From Poa pratensis (lineage: Eukaryota > Streptophyta > Magnoliopsida > Poales > Poaceae), in NCBI GenBank assembly GCA_947311845.1, contig CAMZMU010000116.1, forward strand, positions 5,173,318 to 5,237,317: DNA of 64,000 nt, in the 5' to 3' direction. The position numbers and the translations under genes were made by a program. Positions within the stretch are counted from its first letter, which is position 1. Every line of letters starts with the position of its first letter. The notes below the pieces were generated by a model. It saw nothing but the letters and a program-made list of their open reading frames with translations, did not search any database and was not told where the DNA came from. Shown here piece after piece: positions 31,743-42,153 of the stretch.

Positions 31743-32414
31743 CTATTGCAATTCACCTAGGGCATTCTTGCACCTAGGGCAGAGCATTTCCTGCCATGTT
31801 GGACGTAGCCTGTCCTTCAAGGTTAGGATCTTGCGATACAACTCGTAGGTCACGTACCCATCTATTGCTGCGTAGTCGAGGTTAACTTTGTGCAGCGGCA
31901 TCCACTCCCAAAAATCGTGCTGGTTGGATGGGAACTCCTTCTTCATGTTGGCGTATGATTTGTCGATGAGGTCTGCCGCTAGATCACCCATTCCGTCCCT
32001 CTCGTCTCCACCCTTGATTTTGTATACGAGTTGGATGTCCACGTAGTACTCCGGTGGAATGTGGAAGCCGGCAGAAGAAAGCACCTTGCTGTCGTTGGTG
32101 ATGTCCACGCTTGCGAAGGTGATATTCTTGCGTTCAAAGAATTTGCCCAACTCTGGACAATTCTTCTTGGACTTGCACCAGTGGAACACGAGGACATGCT
32201 GGCGCATGGCGAGTTGCAGGACAGACATGTGCCGACGATTACGGGTGTACTCGATGTCAAGGCCGATGAACCGATGCTTCTCCTCTGCTAGCCATTCCTC
32301 GTACTTGTCGAGGATCCGCTCCACGGTATGCTCCTCGTTCGTGTACACCACCTCCAGAACGGTGCCGTGGGTACGGACGGTAGTTGTCTCTGTTATTCTG
32401 TTGCGGTCGTCCAT
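31743..32414 (-). CDS. Werner-type 3'-5' exonuclease, 223 aa
   Basis: DEDDy exonucleases trim 3' ends of DNA or RNA with two metal ions. All motifs are present: ExoI GLDIEYT (D53, E55), ExoII ITNDSKVL (D108) and ExoIII YAAIDGYVTYEL (Y181, D185). The protein ends with a Cys pair (LCPRCKNALG). It has no helicase domain, like the stand-alone WRN-exonuclease-like proteins common in plants. It is intronless, opens with ATG at 32412-32414, stops at 31743 with no lesions, and lies inside the CACTA element facing the B3 gene. It may be active or a recent capture. Its partner and substrate are unknown. Confidence 0.88.
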   Translation of the reverse strand: MDDRNRITETTTVRTHGTVLEVVYTNEEHTVERILDKYEEWLAEEKHRFIGLDIEYTRNRRHMSVLQLAMRQHVLVFHWCKSKKNCPELGKFFERKNITFASVDITNDSKVLSSAGFHIPPEYYVDIQLVYKIKGGDERDGMGDLAADLIDKSYANMKKEFPSNQHDFWEWMPLHKVNLDYAAIDGYVTYELYRKILTLKDRLRPTWQEMLCPRCKNALGELQ

Positions 32415-33279
32415 GGCGGGTGGGGGATTGGGGTGGAACGAGGAAGAAGAGAAGGAAGGAATGCGAACTGTCTGCCACCAAACAGAGCAGTTCCTGGATA
32501 TTTGCCGTCGATCTTAGCAGTTTCTCGAAAATGGCAACCGAACAAAGCAGTTGCTGGAAAATAGCCACTGATTTTTTTAATATCCAGATGTATTTTGTAC
32601 ATTTCGCTAATAGTTTTTTTTCTTTCACGCAGGAGTTTATTTCGGCAACACTGCATAAAAGTACCAATGTATCATTCCGAGAACCAGAAACCTTAAGGCA
32701 AGGAAATTTCGTGGATACTGGTCTTGGAGTGGGTACAGCGACGACCGAGAGCTCATAGAAGGTGAGCTCCAAGTCAAAGATGGAACGCTGGCTTAATTAA
32801 GCCAGCCTTCCATCTTGTTAGGTTAGTTGCTTATAGGTTTAGAGTTCATGATTGTAGTCAAAGTGTAATAGGTGATATTACATTATGCCAATGTGTGATA
32901 GATATGATTGTAGTCAAATTGTAAAAAACGGTGATATTATTGTATACCAATGTAATGATGGCATTTGTTCTATGTTATGAATTGAATAACGTTTTAGTGC
33001 ATTGTGCAATCAGCCTTTCATGTATTATGGCATATAACCGAAATATGAGAAATGCTCAGTGCAAACGGGTGGATGGCAAACTCCGTATCTGATGAAGGAA
33101 AACTAAGAAACGGAGGTCTGCGCACAACCGTTGCCAAATGGAGACCTCATCGGAAACGGTTTTTGGCCTCCGTTACCGATGAAGGCCTTCACATCAGTGA
33201 CAGAGGCGGGGACACGGACCCTTTCTCCGTTGCCGAAGGGGTTTTTGGCCCGTTTTCGATGTGTCGTTCTGTACTAGTG
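32415..33279. other. Right non-coding arm of the CACTA
   Basis: This arm holds the presumed 5' flank of the exonuclease gene and, from about 33110, the right subterminal repeat zone (ACGGAGG, CCGTTGCC, GGAAACGG). No further coding region is recognised. Confidence 0.55.
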
Positions 33280-33282
33280 TGA

Positions 33283-34500
33283 TGGTGAGATTGAAGGCAA
33301 CATTGCTTGCGGATTCTCAGGTTTAGATTGAAAAGAGGCTCCAGATCTTATAATTTCTATGTAACAGAAGAATGCAGAAGCTGCACTTTGTTGTAGACCA
33401 GGCCATGACAACATCGTTCCTACGCCAGCCCGTACTATTTTCTGCAATCCTATCTTGCCTGGCAGATGAAATCACCATTAAAATGTGTCCACTTCGTGTA
33501 ATATAATTTACATAAAAAACACCAAGCTACAAATAGGCGAAGCAAACTCTAGTGTCCCAAAAGTAGACATGTAACACAACAATGCAGACGCACAATGATG
33601 CACTGAACTACTGAAGCAACACAAAAGCTCCGGTGCCTTCCAAACCTACCATAGCAAAGATACTAGGGTGCCCTCCATGAACTGCTCATCTCTCACCTTG
33701 GATCGTTCTCTGAATGCTTCTCCTGCTATTTATGGACCAAAATATGGAGTAGTTGATATGCAGTTATTCAGCACATGCAGTCTAGTTCAGTGCAGAACTT
33801 ACTTCATTACTAAAACATATATATTGGGTGGTTTTCTTAATGGAAATCGATTGCAGTGTGCACCCATTAGCGGGCCTTTGTGTATCATTGAATGTTATTA
33901 TAAGGTAAGCAAAATCTTGGATCAAACTATCGACAAATTCTCAGACTCTCCACAAACTAAGTAACTAAGAGCAAGTATAACAAGTGGCTTATAACCCGCT
34001 TACGTGGCACTTTTGCCTATGTGGAATATAGAGACATAAATAGCTTTGTACCCAGTGAGACGCATCATATCCATCATCGTCCAGCCTCCACGATTTAACT
34101 TCCCCATGAGCACTGTTCATATGGTTGCAGCCTCGTTGCTGGGACGCCCATTGTGGGACATCACATTACTCTTCTCCACTGCCTCTACCTCAGCTCTTGA
34201 CTTCGTCAGGTGCTTGACCATTTGAACGATGGATTCGATTGCCCTCCATGAGCTTGATTCTCTACCTTTCCTGTTGCTAGGCGATTGGGATGTCGCACAG
34301 TCATCGATGCCGCTTCTCTTTTCTCCCCTGGCAGATTGGTTTTTTCTGGTCTCTTTATATAGATGAGAGTTTAGTAATACGATGTTTGATAAGTATATGA
34401 TTTTCATATCATTAAGTTGGTACTCTTGTTAAGATAAGGTTATGATTTTTCTCTCATTAACCCGGTACCCTTGTTAAGACAAGTGTATGATTTTGCTCTC
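33283..34500. other. Displaced flank of the thaumatin-like duplication, intergenic
   Basis: The block 33590-33870 matches 26715-26790 plus 27320-27470. Shared words include CTTCCAAACCTACCA, CTGCTCATCTCTCACC and CTGAATGCTTCTCCTGCT. It is the far flank of thaumatin-like copy B. The rest shows no gene. Confidence 0.55.
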
Positions 34501-34663
34501 ATTCAGCTGGACAACAGGGCTTCAAGAGGTGTTCGGGTCATTTTACAACTGAAAGATGTCTTCACAGTTCCTAGGATTTGAAGCATGTCCATGATTTGGA
34601 AATAGATCCCTTTGTAATGTGGTGTTGAAAAACAATGGTTTTGTCCGTTTAGGGGTTACTTTT
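34501..34663 (+). pseudogene. 3'-end fragment of an F-box/FBD paralog
   Basis: This segment matches 40606-40770, the last exon and 3' UTR of the F-box/FBD gene at 39.2-40.7 kb. Shared words include CAGCTGGACAA, CATTTTACAACTGAAAGATGTC and CATGATTTGGAAAT. Only the end of the gene is present, with a frameshift. The retroposon at 34680 splits its downstream flank. Confidence 0.7.
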
Positions 34664-34679
34664 GGCTATATGCTTACTT

Positions 34680-35454
34680 TTTTTTTTGAAGGGAGTTCGT
34701 GATCCTCAGAGATACAACACACACGCACACACGAACAGAGACGGGGAAGAACTCACACCCTAGCGAAGCCAGGAACCACCACACAGCGAACCTGATCCGA
34801 ACACCAGCAGCACGCCGCCGGGGAGGAAGAAGGCAAGCACGCCACGCACCGAAGCCAGCAGCCCGAACAACCTGGTTGAGATGCCGCAGGATCCATCCGA
34901 CGCAGGCGCCGGAATCTTGACGATAAACGAGCCTCGGCTCCGGGCCACCGCCAGCTCGCCCTCGCCGTCTCCCACCGGAGACGAGAACGAAGGCGCCACC
35001 CCTCTTCCACAGAACCCACCCAGCTCGCCGGCGGAGAAGAACCTTCCGTCTGCAAACTCCCACGATGTTGTCTTTATCCTCGCCGGCCTGCAAAGAGGAC
35101 AAAGGACTACAAAAAGCTGCGGGATCCTAAGATCCGCAGCCACCAAAAGTCGCCCGCGCCACGACGAAGCTCTGGAGAACGCCGCCGCAGAAGGGGAAGC
35201 GCGCCGACCCCCACCTAGCCACCGACACCATCGCCGCCTCCACGACGCCGCCGGCGGGTCCCTATCACGGCCTACACTATGTACAAGCCGGGATCCGGGG
35301 ATCCCCCACCCTCCCGCCGCCGGAGCGGCCGACGGAGGGGAGGAATCCCGCGGATCGCCGGCGAGCGAGGTGGTCGGACGGAGTGTGCTCAAAAATCGCC
35401 TCTCCCGATCACTGTAGAAGGGGAAAGGAGAGCGACCGACAGCTCTAATTACCT
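34680..35454 (-). mobile_element. Poly(A) retroposon, 775 bp, GC-rich, no RT
   Basis: A 16-bp duplication GGCTATATGCTTACTT (34664-34679 and 35455-35470) flanks the insert, and a poly-T run at the left marks a minus-strand poly(A) tail. The body is GC-rich. It resembles the 5' leader or ORF1 start of a LINE, or a processed transcript, rather than a LINE 3' end. No reverse transcriptase is encoded. A frame on the minus strand is open for about 140 codons but is unrecognised. It was mobilised in trans by LINE machinery. Confidence 0.85.
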
Positions 35455-35516
35455 GGCTATATGCTTACTTGTTGTGGTGGTTCTAGTTTTTTTAATTTCG
35501 TAAGTATGTTACTATT

Positions 35517-35672
35517 CATAACATCAAATAATTCACGTGGTAGTACGTAAGACTGAAACGTATATATTCATAACATCAAATAATTCACGTGTTAGTACGT
35601 AAGACTGAAACGTATATATTCATAACATCAAATAATTCACGTGGTAGTACGTAAGACTGAAACGTATATATC
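35517..35672. repeat. 52-bp tandem repeat, three units
   Basis: Three copies of a 52-bp unit starting CATAACATCAAATAATTCAC and containing ACGTGGTAGTACGTAAGAC occur head to tail with one or two differences. Each unit has an ACGTG core, but no gene is adjacent. Confidence 0.92.
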
Positions 35673-36467
35673 CAGCCTTGCAATTGCCAGAAACTTGAAA
35701 CAAAGCTCAGGCTACATGCATGTAGCCCAAATTTTAAATATTTAATTTTTTTTTCCGAAAACGAATATCCAAGCTCATATAGATGTCTAGTATCCATGCA
35801 TAATCTTTATTGAAGTAAGTTTCCATATGCGACCTACACAAAATAAAAATGTAAACTAATTTTTTTTTAGTGCTTATTACTTGGAGCAAAAATGATAAAT
35901 CGGGAATGCATATATAGCGCGGACTCTGTTTCTCTGCTCTCTGCAATAGGTTCTTGACCAGGCTGGAATGGTTGAAGAGGTGCTCGGTTGCATTTTACAG
36001 TTCATATGTATGTTTCCGAGCTGTTTGGGGAGGGCAAGCATCGATCTCCGTACGTGATTGTGACTTGATTTGCCATTTGCCCGTTGGAGTGCATGCAGAT
36101 GTTGAAATCGGCCGGGTCCGGTATTATCAAGTTAGTCAAATGCTGCATCAAGCCCGATGCGCCACACCTCTTCCGATGAGTCTGTTAACAAAGTGCGTTT
36201 TCCCGATGCTTAATTAGTCAAGAACCGTTCAGAGTCCCCAGTTACAAACCGGCGCATCTCTTCATACGGCTCGTGGGCTGGGCACACTCTCGCGTTTGAT
36301 ACCTGTAAAAATGAATGTCAAAGCACTTCAACAGGAGCTTTTCTTTTCCAACAGGCCCGCTATATATGCCGTGCACGCTAAAATTATCAATTTAGCGCGT
36401 TAACAACGCTTCAACAGGAGCTTTATAATTCAGCGCGGTAGGTATTTTGAGCGCTGGCTATCCAGTC
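35673..36467. other. Intergenic, no gene recognised
   Basis: The sequence is AT-rich, with two copies of TTCAACAGGAGCTTT near 36328 and 36410 and several TAGCGCG words near 36390. Similar words recur at 37570-37690, suggesting an older element spans this area. Its ends were not found. Confidence 0.35.
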
Positions 36468-36755
36468 CATGGTTTCAAATTTCAGTTTCGGAAAAATTTC
36501 GGCCAGCACTGAAATCATTGAAATTCAGTGAATTTCAGCGATTTCGGTTTTCGTTTCGACCAAATGACTGAAATTTTCTTTTCAAATTCGCTTAAATATT
36601 CAAAAATATTTAATATATTGTAAATAATTTTTGAATTCATGTGTAATACTGAAAGTGCTGAAATATTTTGACCGAAAGGCAATTATTTCGGGGTGTACCG
36701 AAATCACTGAAATTCAGTGAATTTCGACGAAATCTCACTGAATTTGAAAACCATG
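36468..36755. mobile_element. MITE with palindromic CATGGTTT ends, 8-bp TSD
   Basis: The ends CATGGTTTCAAATTTCAG and CTGAATTTGAAAACCATG are inverted, and ATCCAGTC is duplicated on both sides (36460-36467 and 36756-36763). The interior is rich in GAAATTTC and TTTCGG words that pair across the element. The 8-bp TSD favours a hAT origin; no coding capacity. Confidence 0.85.
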
Positions 36756-37815
36756 ATCCAGTCGAGAAGCGCGAGCTCAACGGCCACGGTGAAACTTCAC
36801 CCATGCGTGGAACCGCCCGCTTCCCTCCTTCCGGCGACCGGCGCCGCCCCGTTCCCTCCCTCCGGCGACCGACGCAGGCCCCGCGACGGCGGCGTAGGAG
36901 CGAGGACCCGTGGCGTCGACCCTAGGCGTCATGGGCAGGGGATGAGCGGGCAGGGACAGGGACGGGCGTTGCCGACGGCCTGACGACGAGGGTGCAAACG
37001 AGCTGGTTCGGCAACTTCCCTCCAAGAGGCAGGCGAGGACACGGAGGAGGAGCTCGTCCGAGAAGGCTGGTCCGGCGGCTTCCCTCGAGGAAGCCACGGG
37101 TCAGGCCACACCTTGCGCGCGTCGCCGTGGAGGCGGTAGAGGAGTAGTCGGCAGCGGCGACGCAGGTGAGCCGTTTGAAGATGCGCTTCATGACGGCGCT
37201 GTGAGGATGGAGGCAGCAGCCGTACGAGGAAAGGTGGCGATGTGCGGATGCATATGCTTGTCTTGCGAGCTAGCTCCAACTATTGGGGCCTGATTGCTTT
37301 TTTTTATTTTTGTTCAGGCTAGCTAGACCTATTTGTAAAAGTTAGGATATGTTTGTTGTACTTATGTTAAAAAAAATTGTGGTGCTCTATTTTAGTGTGT
37401 CTAGTAAACTCTTGTAGGTTGTGCGTTTTATTTTTTCACATCTAGAAAACTAGTGTTAGCCCCGGCGTGTTAAAACTGCTAAAATGGCGCTGTAAAAATA
37501 ATTTAATGTGCAAAAAAGTTTTGTGCGCCTGTTTGAGATCGCCACCTTTCCTCCGCGCGCTAATTTTTTTTCAGCAGCAAATCAGCACTTTAGCGCGCAG
37601 GGGCGGTCGATAGGTTTATCAGATGCGGAAAATTTTAGCGTGCGAAGTAGAAACTTTTCTAGACGCGCTATTTTAGCGCGCCCGAAACATGTTTCTGCGG
37701 AGTTGCAAAGAAAAACTAGATCAAACAATGCAAAATAAATAGACCAAAAATAAATTTTATTCATTTCATTCGATGACATAGAACAAACACAGAAAACAGC
37801 TAGTCTATCCTCCTC
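36756..37815. other. GC-rich then AT-rich non-coding stretch
   Basis: A GC-rich block (about 36780-37180) has several overlapping open frames in both directions, none resembling a known protein. The right half has repeated TAGCGCGC and GCGCGCTA words. I suspect a decayed mobile element that includes the minus-strand ORF at 38219. Confidence 0.3.
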
Positions 37816-38219
37816 CGAGGTGTTCCTCGGCGGCGGCCTTGCGCGCCCGCTTCTCCGCCCGGAGCTCCGCCCGCTCCGCCTTCCTCTCTGCCTTCTCGGG
37901 CGCCCTCGTCTACTCGTTCTCGGCGGCGGCCTTGCGCGCCCGCTTCTCCGCCCGGAGCTCCTCCCGGCTCCCACTCGGCCTTCCTCTCCGCCTGCTCGGC
38001 GACCCTCGTCTACTCGTTCTCGGCGGCCACGTCCTGCCGGTAGCGCGCGCGCCACGCCGCCATGGGGTGCTCGTCCGCCTCGGCGACGAGGATGCGGCTC
38101 TCCCATTCACGGTGAAGGCGGCGATCCTCGGCGGTGACGAGGCGTAGCGAAGGGGCAAGGTCCTGCGGCTGCGCCGCGGTCCACACGTCGTGGAAGTTCA
38201 TGTGGCGGCCTCTGGCCAT
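37816..38219 (-). pseudogene. Degenerate ORF with tandem repeats (MARGRHMNFHDVW...)
   Basis: From ATG at 38219 the minus strand reads MARGRHMNFHDVWTAAQPQD and LRLVTAEDRRLHREWESRIL, then stops at TAG (38010-38012) after 69 codons. Beyond the stop, two roughly 95-100-bp repeats encode Arg/Ala/Glu-rich coiled-coil-like sequence (ELRAEKRARKAAAE). The same GAGTAGACGAG stop context occurs in both repeats. I recall similar repeated short proteins in Triticeae transposon-rich DNA but cannot name a family. Either a short 69-aa protein or a decayed longer one. Confidence 0.4.
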
Positions 38220-38578
38220 TCACACTCAGTCCCGAGCGGCCCAGCCCACACAAGTTTCAGTCTCACCAGTGACACAGGCGCATTGGCAATTCCCCTCCAT
38301 CCACCCGCAAGCAGAGAAGCAGACGTCCGCGGAGCCGCCGGCGACCGAGGAGCCGCCCGCGCCAGCAGGCAGCAGCCACGCCTCGAGTTCACGCCCTGAC
38401 GCGCCCACGCGTGACGCCACACACCAAGGCGCCAACCCTAGCGGCCGCCAGCGGGGGCGGTTTGGGTGGGGGCTGGAGGAGCGCGCCGGTCTGCGGCGGC
38501 TGCCAACGGTAGAGGACGTTCGCCGGACGCGGCGCACCAGAAAGAAGAGGCGACGACCTGGGAGCCGGCGTTCTGAAA

Positions 38579-39022
38579 GTGAAACACACCAACGGTGCGT
38601 ATCTGTCTAATCCTCAAACTATTTTGCAACCTGACCTGTCTTTTGTAACTACTACTTCATTTGTACATGTACTGTTAATCGATTTGTTTCAAATGCAATT
38701 TGTTTCCAGATTTGCAAAAAATGAAGAGAGAGAATATGAGTATCCTGAACCTGAACCTGATCCCTTAACTGTTATGTGCATAGTCCCTAATACAACTAAT
38801 GACTGATCCCCCCATTGATGAGAGAAATGATATCACGTTTGATGACAGCACAAACCAAACAAGGCAGCTTATACAAGAATTCCATTCTAGTCAAATTATT
38901 CATGATCCAGGACTTAGATTACCAATAGAATATTATGCCCCTGAAATTAGAAGTGATGTGAGAAGAGCCTATTTGTTTACTGGGAGAAACAAGGCTACTG
39001 GTCACAAATTTAAGAGGACATA
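38579..39022 (+). pseudogene. hAT-type (TTF/ZMYM1-like) transposase fragment
   Basis: A GT-AG intron (about 38596-38709) leads into RFAKNEEREYEYPEPEPD. After a stop and frame change comes FDDSTNQTRQLIQEFHSSQI and DPGLRLPIEYYAPEIRSDVR. The last block matches the start of the TTF-type zinc-finger region seen in ZMYM1-like hAT transposase genes of plants. The catalytic and dimerisation domains are missing. The GC-rich 38230-38580 could be a 5' exon fused to it. Confidence 0.5.
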
Positions 39023-39215
39023 GGATGGCATAATTTGGATATCTTTTCAACCTAAGTGGTTGGAGACGTTTGATTAGTTGGAATACAGTCTTGTTGTTGT
39101 TGTTTCTCTAGTACCGGATGTGTTAGTGTATGCACTGTATGCTTGGACCTGATTGATGGCCTTACATAATGACCTGATTGATTTCCTGGACTCGCTTTGC
39201 CTGTAGCCGTGCAGG

Positions 39216-40732
39216 ATGGAGGCGGCCAGTGCTAGCTCGGGGAAGAGGAGGGCTCCGGCCACGGAGGGGAGCCACGCTACCTGCCGTCCACCGGCCGGAC
39301 GCGCCGTCGACCGCATCAGCCCTCTCCCGATGCCCTCCTCGGCGAGATCATCACCCTCCTTCCCACCAAGGACGGCGCCCGCACCCAGATCCTGTCGCCC
39401 CGGTGGCGCCACCTCTGGAGCTCCGCGCCTCTCAACCTTGACTGCAGCGACATCGTTGGGCGCGGGCCTAAACTCGACCTAGTCGTGTCACGCGTCCTTT
39501 CCACTCATCCGGGCCCCGGCCGCCGCTTCTGCGTCTCCACCAGCACCCTCCACGGCCGACACGCTGCTCTGGATAACATCCAAGAGTTGGAGCTGGATAA
39601 CAACCGGCATGCGCACCCGGTGCCGTTATCAGTCTTCCGCTTTTCGTCCACCCTCCGTGTTGCCTACTTCGGAGAATGCCGCATTCCGGACTTGACCGTC
39701 CAAGTGCTTCATCTCCCCGTGCTTAGGCAGCTCGGACTCAACGATGTCATCATCTCAGAGTTTTCGCTGCATGGCCTCATTGGTGGGTGCCCCGTCCTGG
39801 AGTCCTTGCTGATGAGTTTTTGCTCTGGCTTTCGCCGCCTCCGGATCGACTCCCTTACCCTTAGAGGCTTTGGATGTCGTGATTACAACAACGATCCAGA
39901 ACACGACGTCCAGTTGAATGAAATCATCATCCACAACGCCCTTGCCTTGAAAGGGCTCTCCTTAGTGCCAAGAGTAGTATCCGTATATTGGTAGGCGCGG
40001 CGCCCAATTTGGAGATGGTAGGGGTTGAAAATTATCCATACCGACACATTTGTGTTTCCCTCCACAGTTATTCAGGTACCATCCTTGAGGCTAATTCTCA
40101 TTCACACTTAACTAGTTTGGTGTCCACAATATATTTAACAATATATGTCACGTTTTTCGTGTTTTCTAAAGGGTTTGCCGAGTGATAAGTTCCGCGCAGT
40201 CAAGATTTTACGTGTCGACATCAACCCTTTTAGTTTGGATATGGCTATTGAATTCTTAACATGCTTTCCTTCCTTGGAGAAGCTGTACATTCAGGTGACG
40301 TTACTACTCTTTTCTTTGATATACTTTTGTTCTCAAGTGGCTGACTCAATTATTTGTGTTTGTAATTTATAGGGTTACAGCACAAAACCAATCAATTCGT
40401 GGCGTCGTAAACACAAAGATCTTGTCAAATGTATTGAGCTCTCTCTGAAGATATTAGTGTTAGAATCGCCTCATGGATTTCGCGGTGTCAAATCGCAAGT
40501 TAACTTTCTTACATTCTTTGTGTTGAATGCGAAAGTGCTAGAGTTGATGACACTCTTGGTTGCTTCCGAGTATTACGATGAGGAGTTCCTGGAAGAACAG
40601 CGTAGGAAGCTTCAGCTGGACAAGAGGGCTTCCAGAGGTGCTCGTGTTCATTTTACAACTGAAAGATGTCTCTCCTATTTCCTAAATTTGGAGCGTGTCC
40701 ATGATTTGGAAATTGATCTCTTCCTAATGTAG
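39216..40732 (+). pseudogene. F-box/LRR/FBD gene with frameshifts
   Basis: The frame from ATG 39216 shifts within the F-box: DRISPLP continues in another frame as [20 protein letters not shown] and RWRHLW. LRR-like sequence follows ([20 protein letters not shown]) up to a stop near 39993. A third frame, [20 protein letters not shown], carries on. Two good exons complete the C-terminal FBD region: 40172-40294 (GLPSDKFRAVKILRVDI...) and 40373-40732 (VNFLTFFVLNAKVLELMT to LEIDLFLM, stop). Such F-box/FBD proteins are SCF adaptors in large, fast-evolving grass families. At least two frameshifts make this a likely pseudogene, unless they are sequence errors. Confidence 0.78.
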
Positions 40733-42150
40733 TGTTGAAAAACCCTCGTTTGGTCCATTTAGGGGCTATTCTTTGTTATCAGTTTATTACTTATGGTGTT
40801 TTTTTGTAGTTTCTTATGTCTGTACTATCGTGAAATAGTGTGACATTAAGTGAGCTATCTATGCTATTTGTTTTCTATGTTCTGTGACAAATCTATGTAT
40901 ATGATGCACATAGCTTACTCTGCAATATCATTGCAAAACTAGGAACTAATTAACATGAGAAGGTACAGCCAGAGAAGAGCATGGCCGGCTCCTCTCGTCG
41001 ATTTTGACTTCCAGTGAGACAACAGTAGGACTGATTGATTGTTAATACCTGTCTGACTAGTTTTGTCTGATAGGAACAAGGATCAGAATGGCATGAGGTA
41101 AAGTTTGTGTTTGTAGTCTTTTAAGCTTTCATCACCGTGGTACCGTGTCAATTAAACAAGCCATGTTTGTCGTCAGTTCTGTCAAAAACTTTATTATAAA
41201 ACCCAAACTTATGAAGATGAGAGCCATGCACAATTAAACAAGCCATGTTATTTGCTTCTGTCAGCATCTTACACGTTCTCTTGGCTTTTTACTGTGTTTG
41301 CTTCAGAGTAGTTCATTGCTCGACCAACTGAGTTTTTTGTTTACTTTTTTGCATACATCATGTGTCTGGAGATTTGCGAGTACACCTTATGTTGCTACTG
41401 CTTCACCTTGTAAACTGGGTATAAATGCGAGTTTTCCTGTTTATGAGTGCATATGCATTTGATTACTGAACTAGTATTGCATCCACCAGATATTGCTATT
41501 GTCTGCATACAGCTGACGTAGTTCTTCCATATATTTCTTCATTTTGAGATTATTAATAACTTCTAAAAAAATTGATCTGAAAAGGGAATATACATCAGCA
41601 AGTATTACAACAGTCCTGGGGTCCTAAATTGGAGTGTATCTCATAAGAGGGTCTTTGTACTTTGGTATATCTTTGGTATTCTCAGGTTATTATTTCTACT
41701 TTTCCTCTCATCTATATCTGATAAGATGGCAGATTGCAAATTCCTAGCTGTTCTTCAACGAGGTGTGAATCATACAGCTATTCTCATTCATGTTCTTGCC
41801 CCTAATAACATTTATATTCTTTTCCCCTCGTCATCAATATTTCTGTAGTCTCCATGATGCTCCCTTCTATGGTGCCACATGTTTGCATTCCAGTATTATT
41901 ACAATTGTCTGAATCATGCTTGGTTGTTTTTATTTTTTGTCTGATTTTTTTGGCGGAGTTGTTATGTGAACGGCTGCTCGACCTTTGCTGCTGTTTCTTG
42001 CGAATTACCGAACTTAAAGCCAAACCCAAATCATATATATGTGATGTCCGTTTTCTGAATTTGAATTGCCCACAACTCAACTGGTTGGAATACTGATCGG
42101 AGACAAATATCGATGCATGTTCCCTGATCAAGCTATGATTATAGGGGGGT
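40733..42150. other. F-box/FBD 3' flank and intergenic DNA
   Basis: The first 150 bp continue the 3' flank shared with 34.6 kb. The rest is AT-rich with no recognised gene, RNA or bounded element. Confidence 0.4.
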
Positions 42151-42153
42151 GTT

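Larger units (their letters stand above)
29805..33279. mobile_element. CACTA transposon carrying B3 and exonuclease genes, 3.48 kb
   Basis: The ends CACTAGTACAGAACGACACA (29805) and TGTGTCGTTCTGTACTAGTG (33279) are perfect inverted repeats, and TGA is duplicated on both sides (29802-29804, 33280-33282). Subterminal zones carry repeated AACGG/CCGTT words (GGCAACGG, GGAAACGG, CCGTTGCC), as expected for CACTA elements. No transposase is present. Inside are an open B3-domain gene (+), a broken ORF (+) and an open Werner-type exonuclease gene (-). Another pair of AACGG/CCGTTGCC words at about 30970-31005 lies between the first two, hinting at a composite origin. Confidence 0.95.

Noticed and set aside
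34674..35417. Several overlapping 100-200-codon frames in the GC-rich retroposon
   Set aside because: They occur on both strands, none resembles a known family, and high GC explains the lack of stops. I kept only the retroposon.
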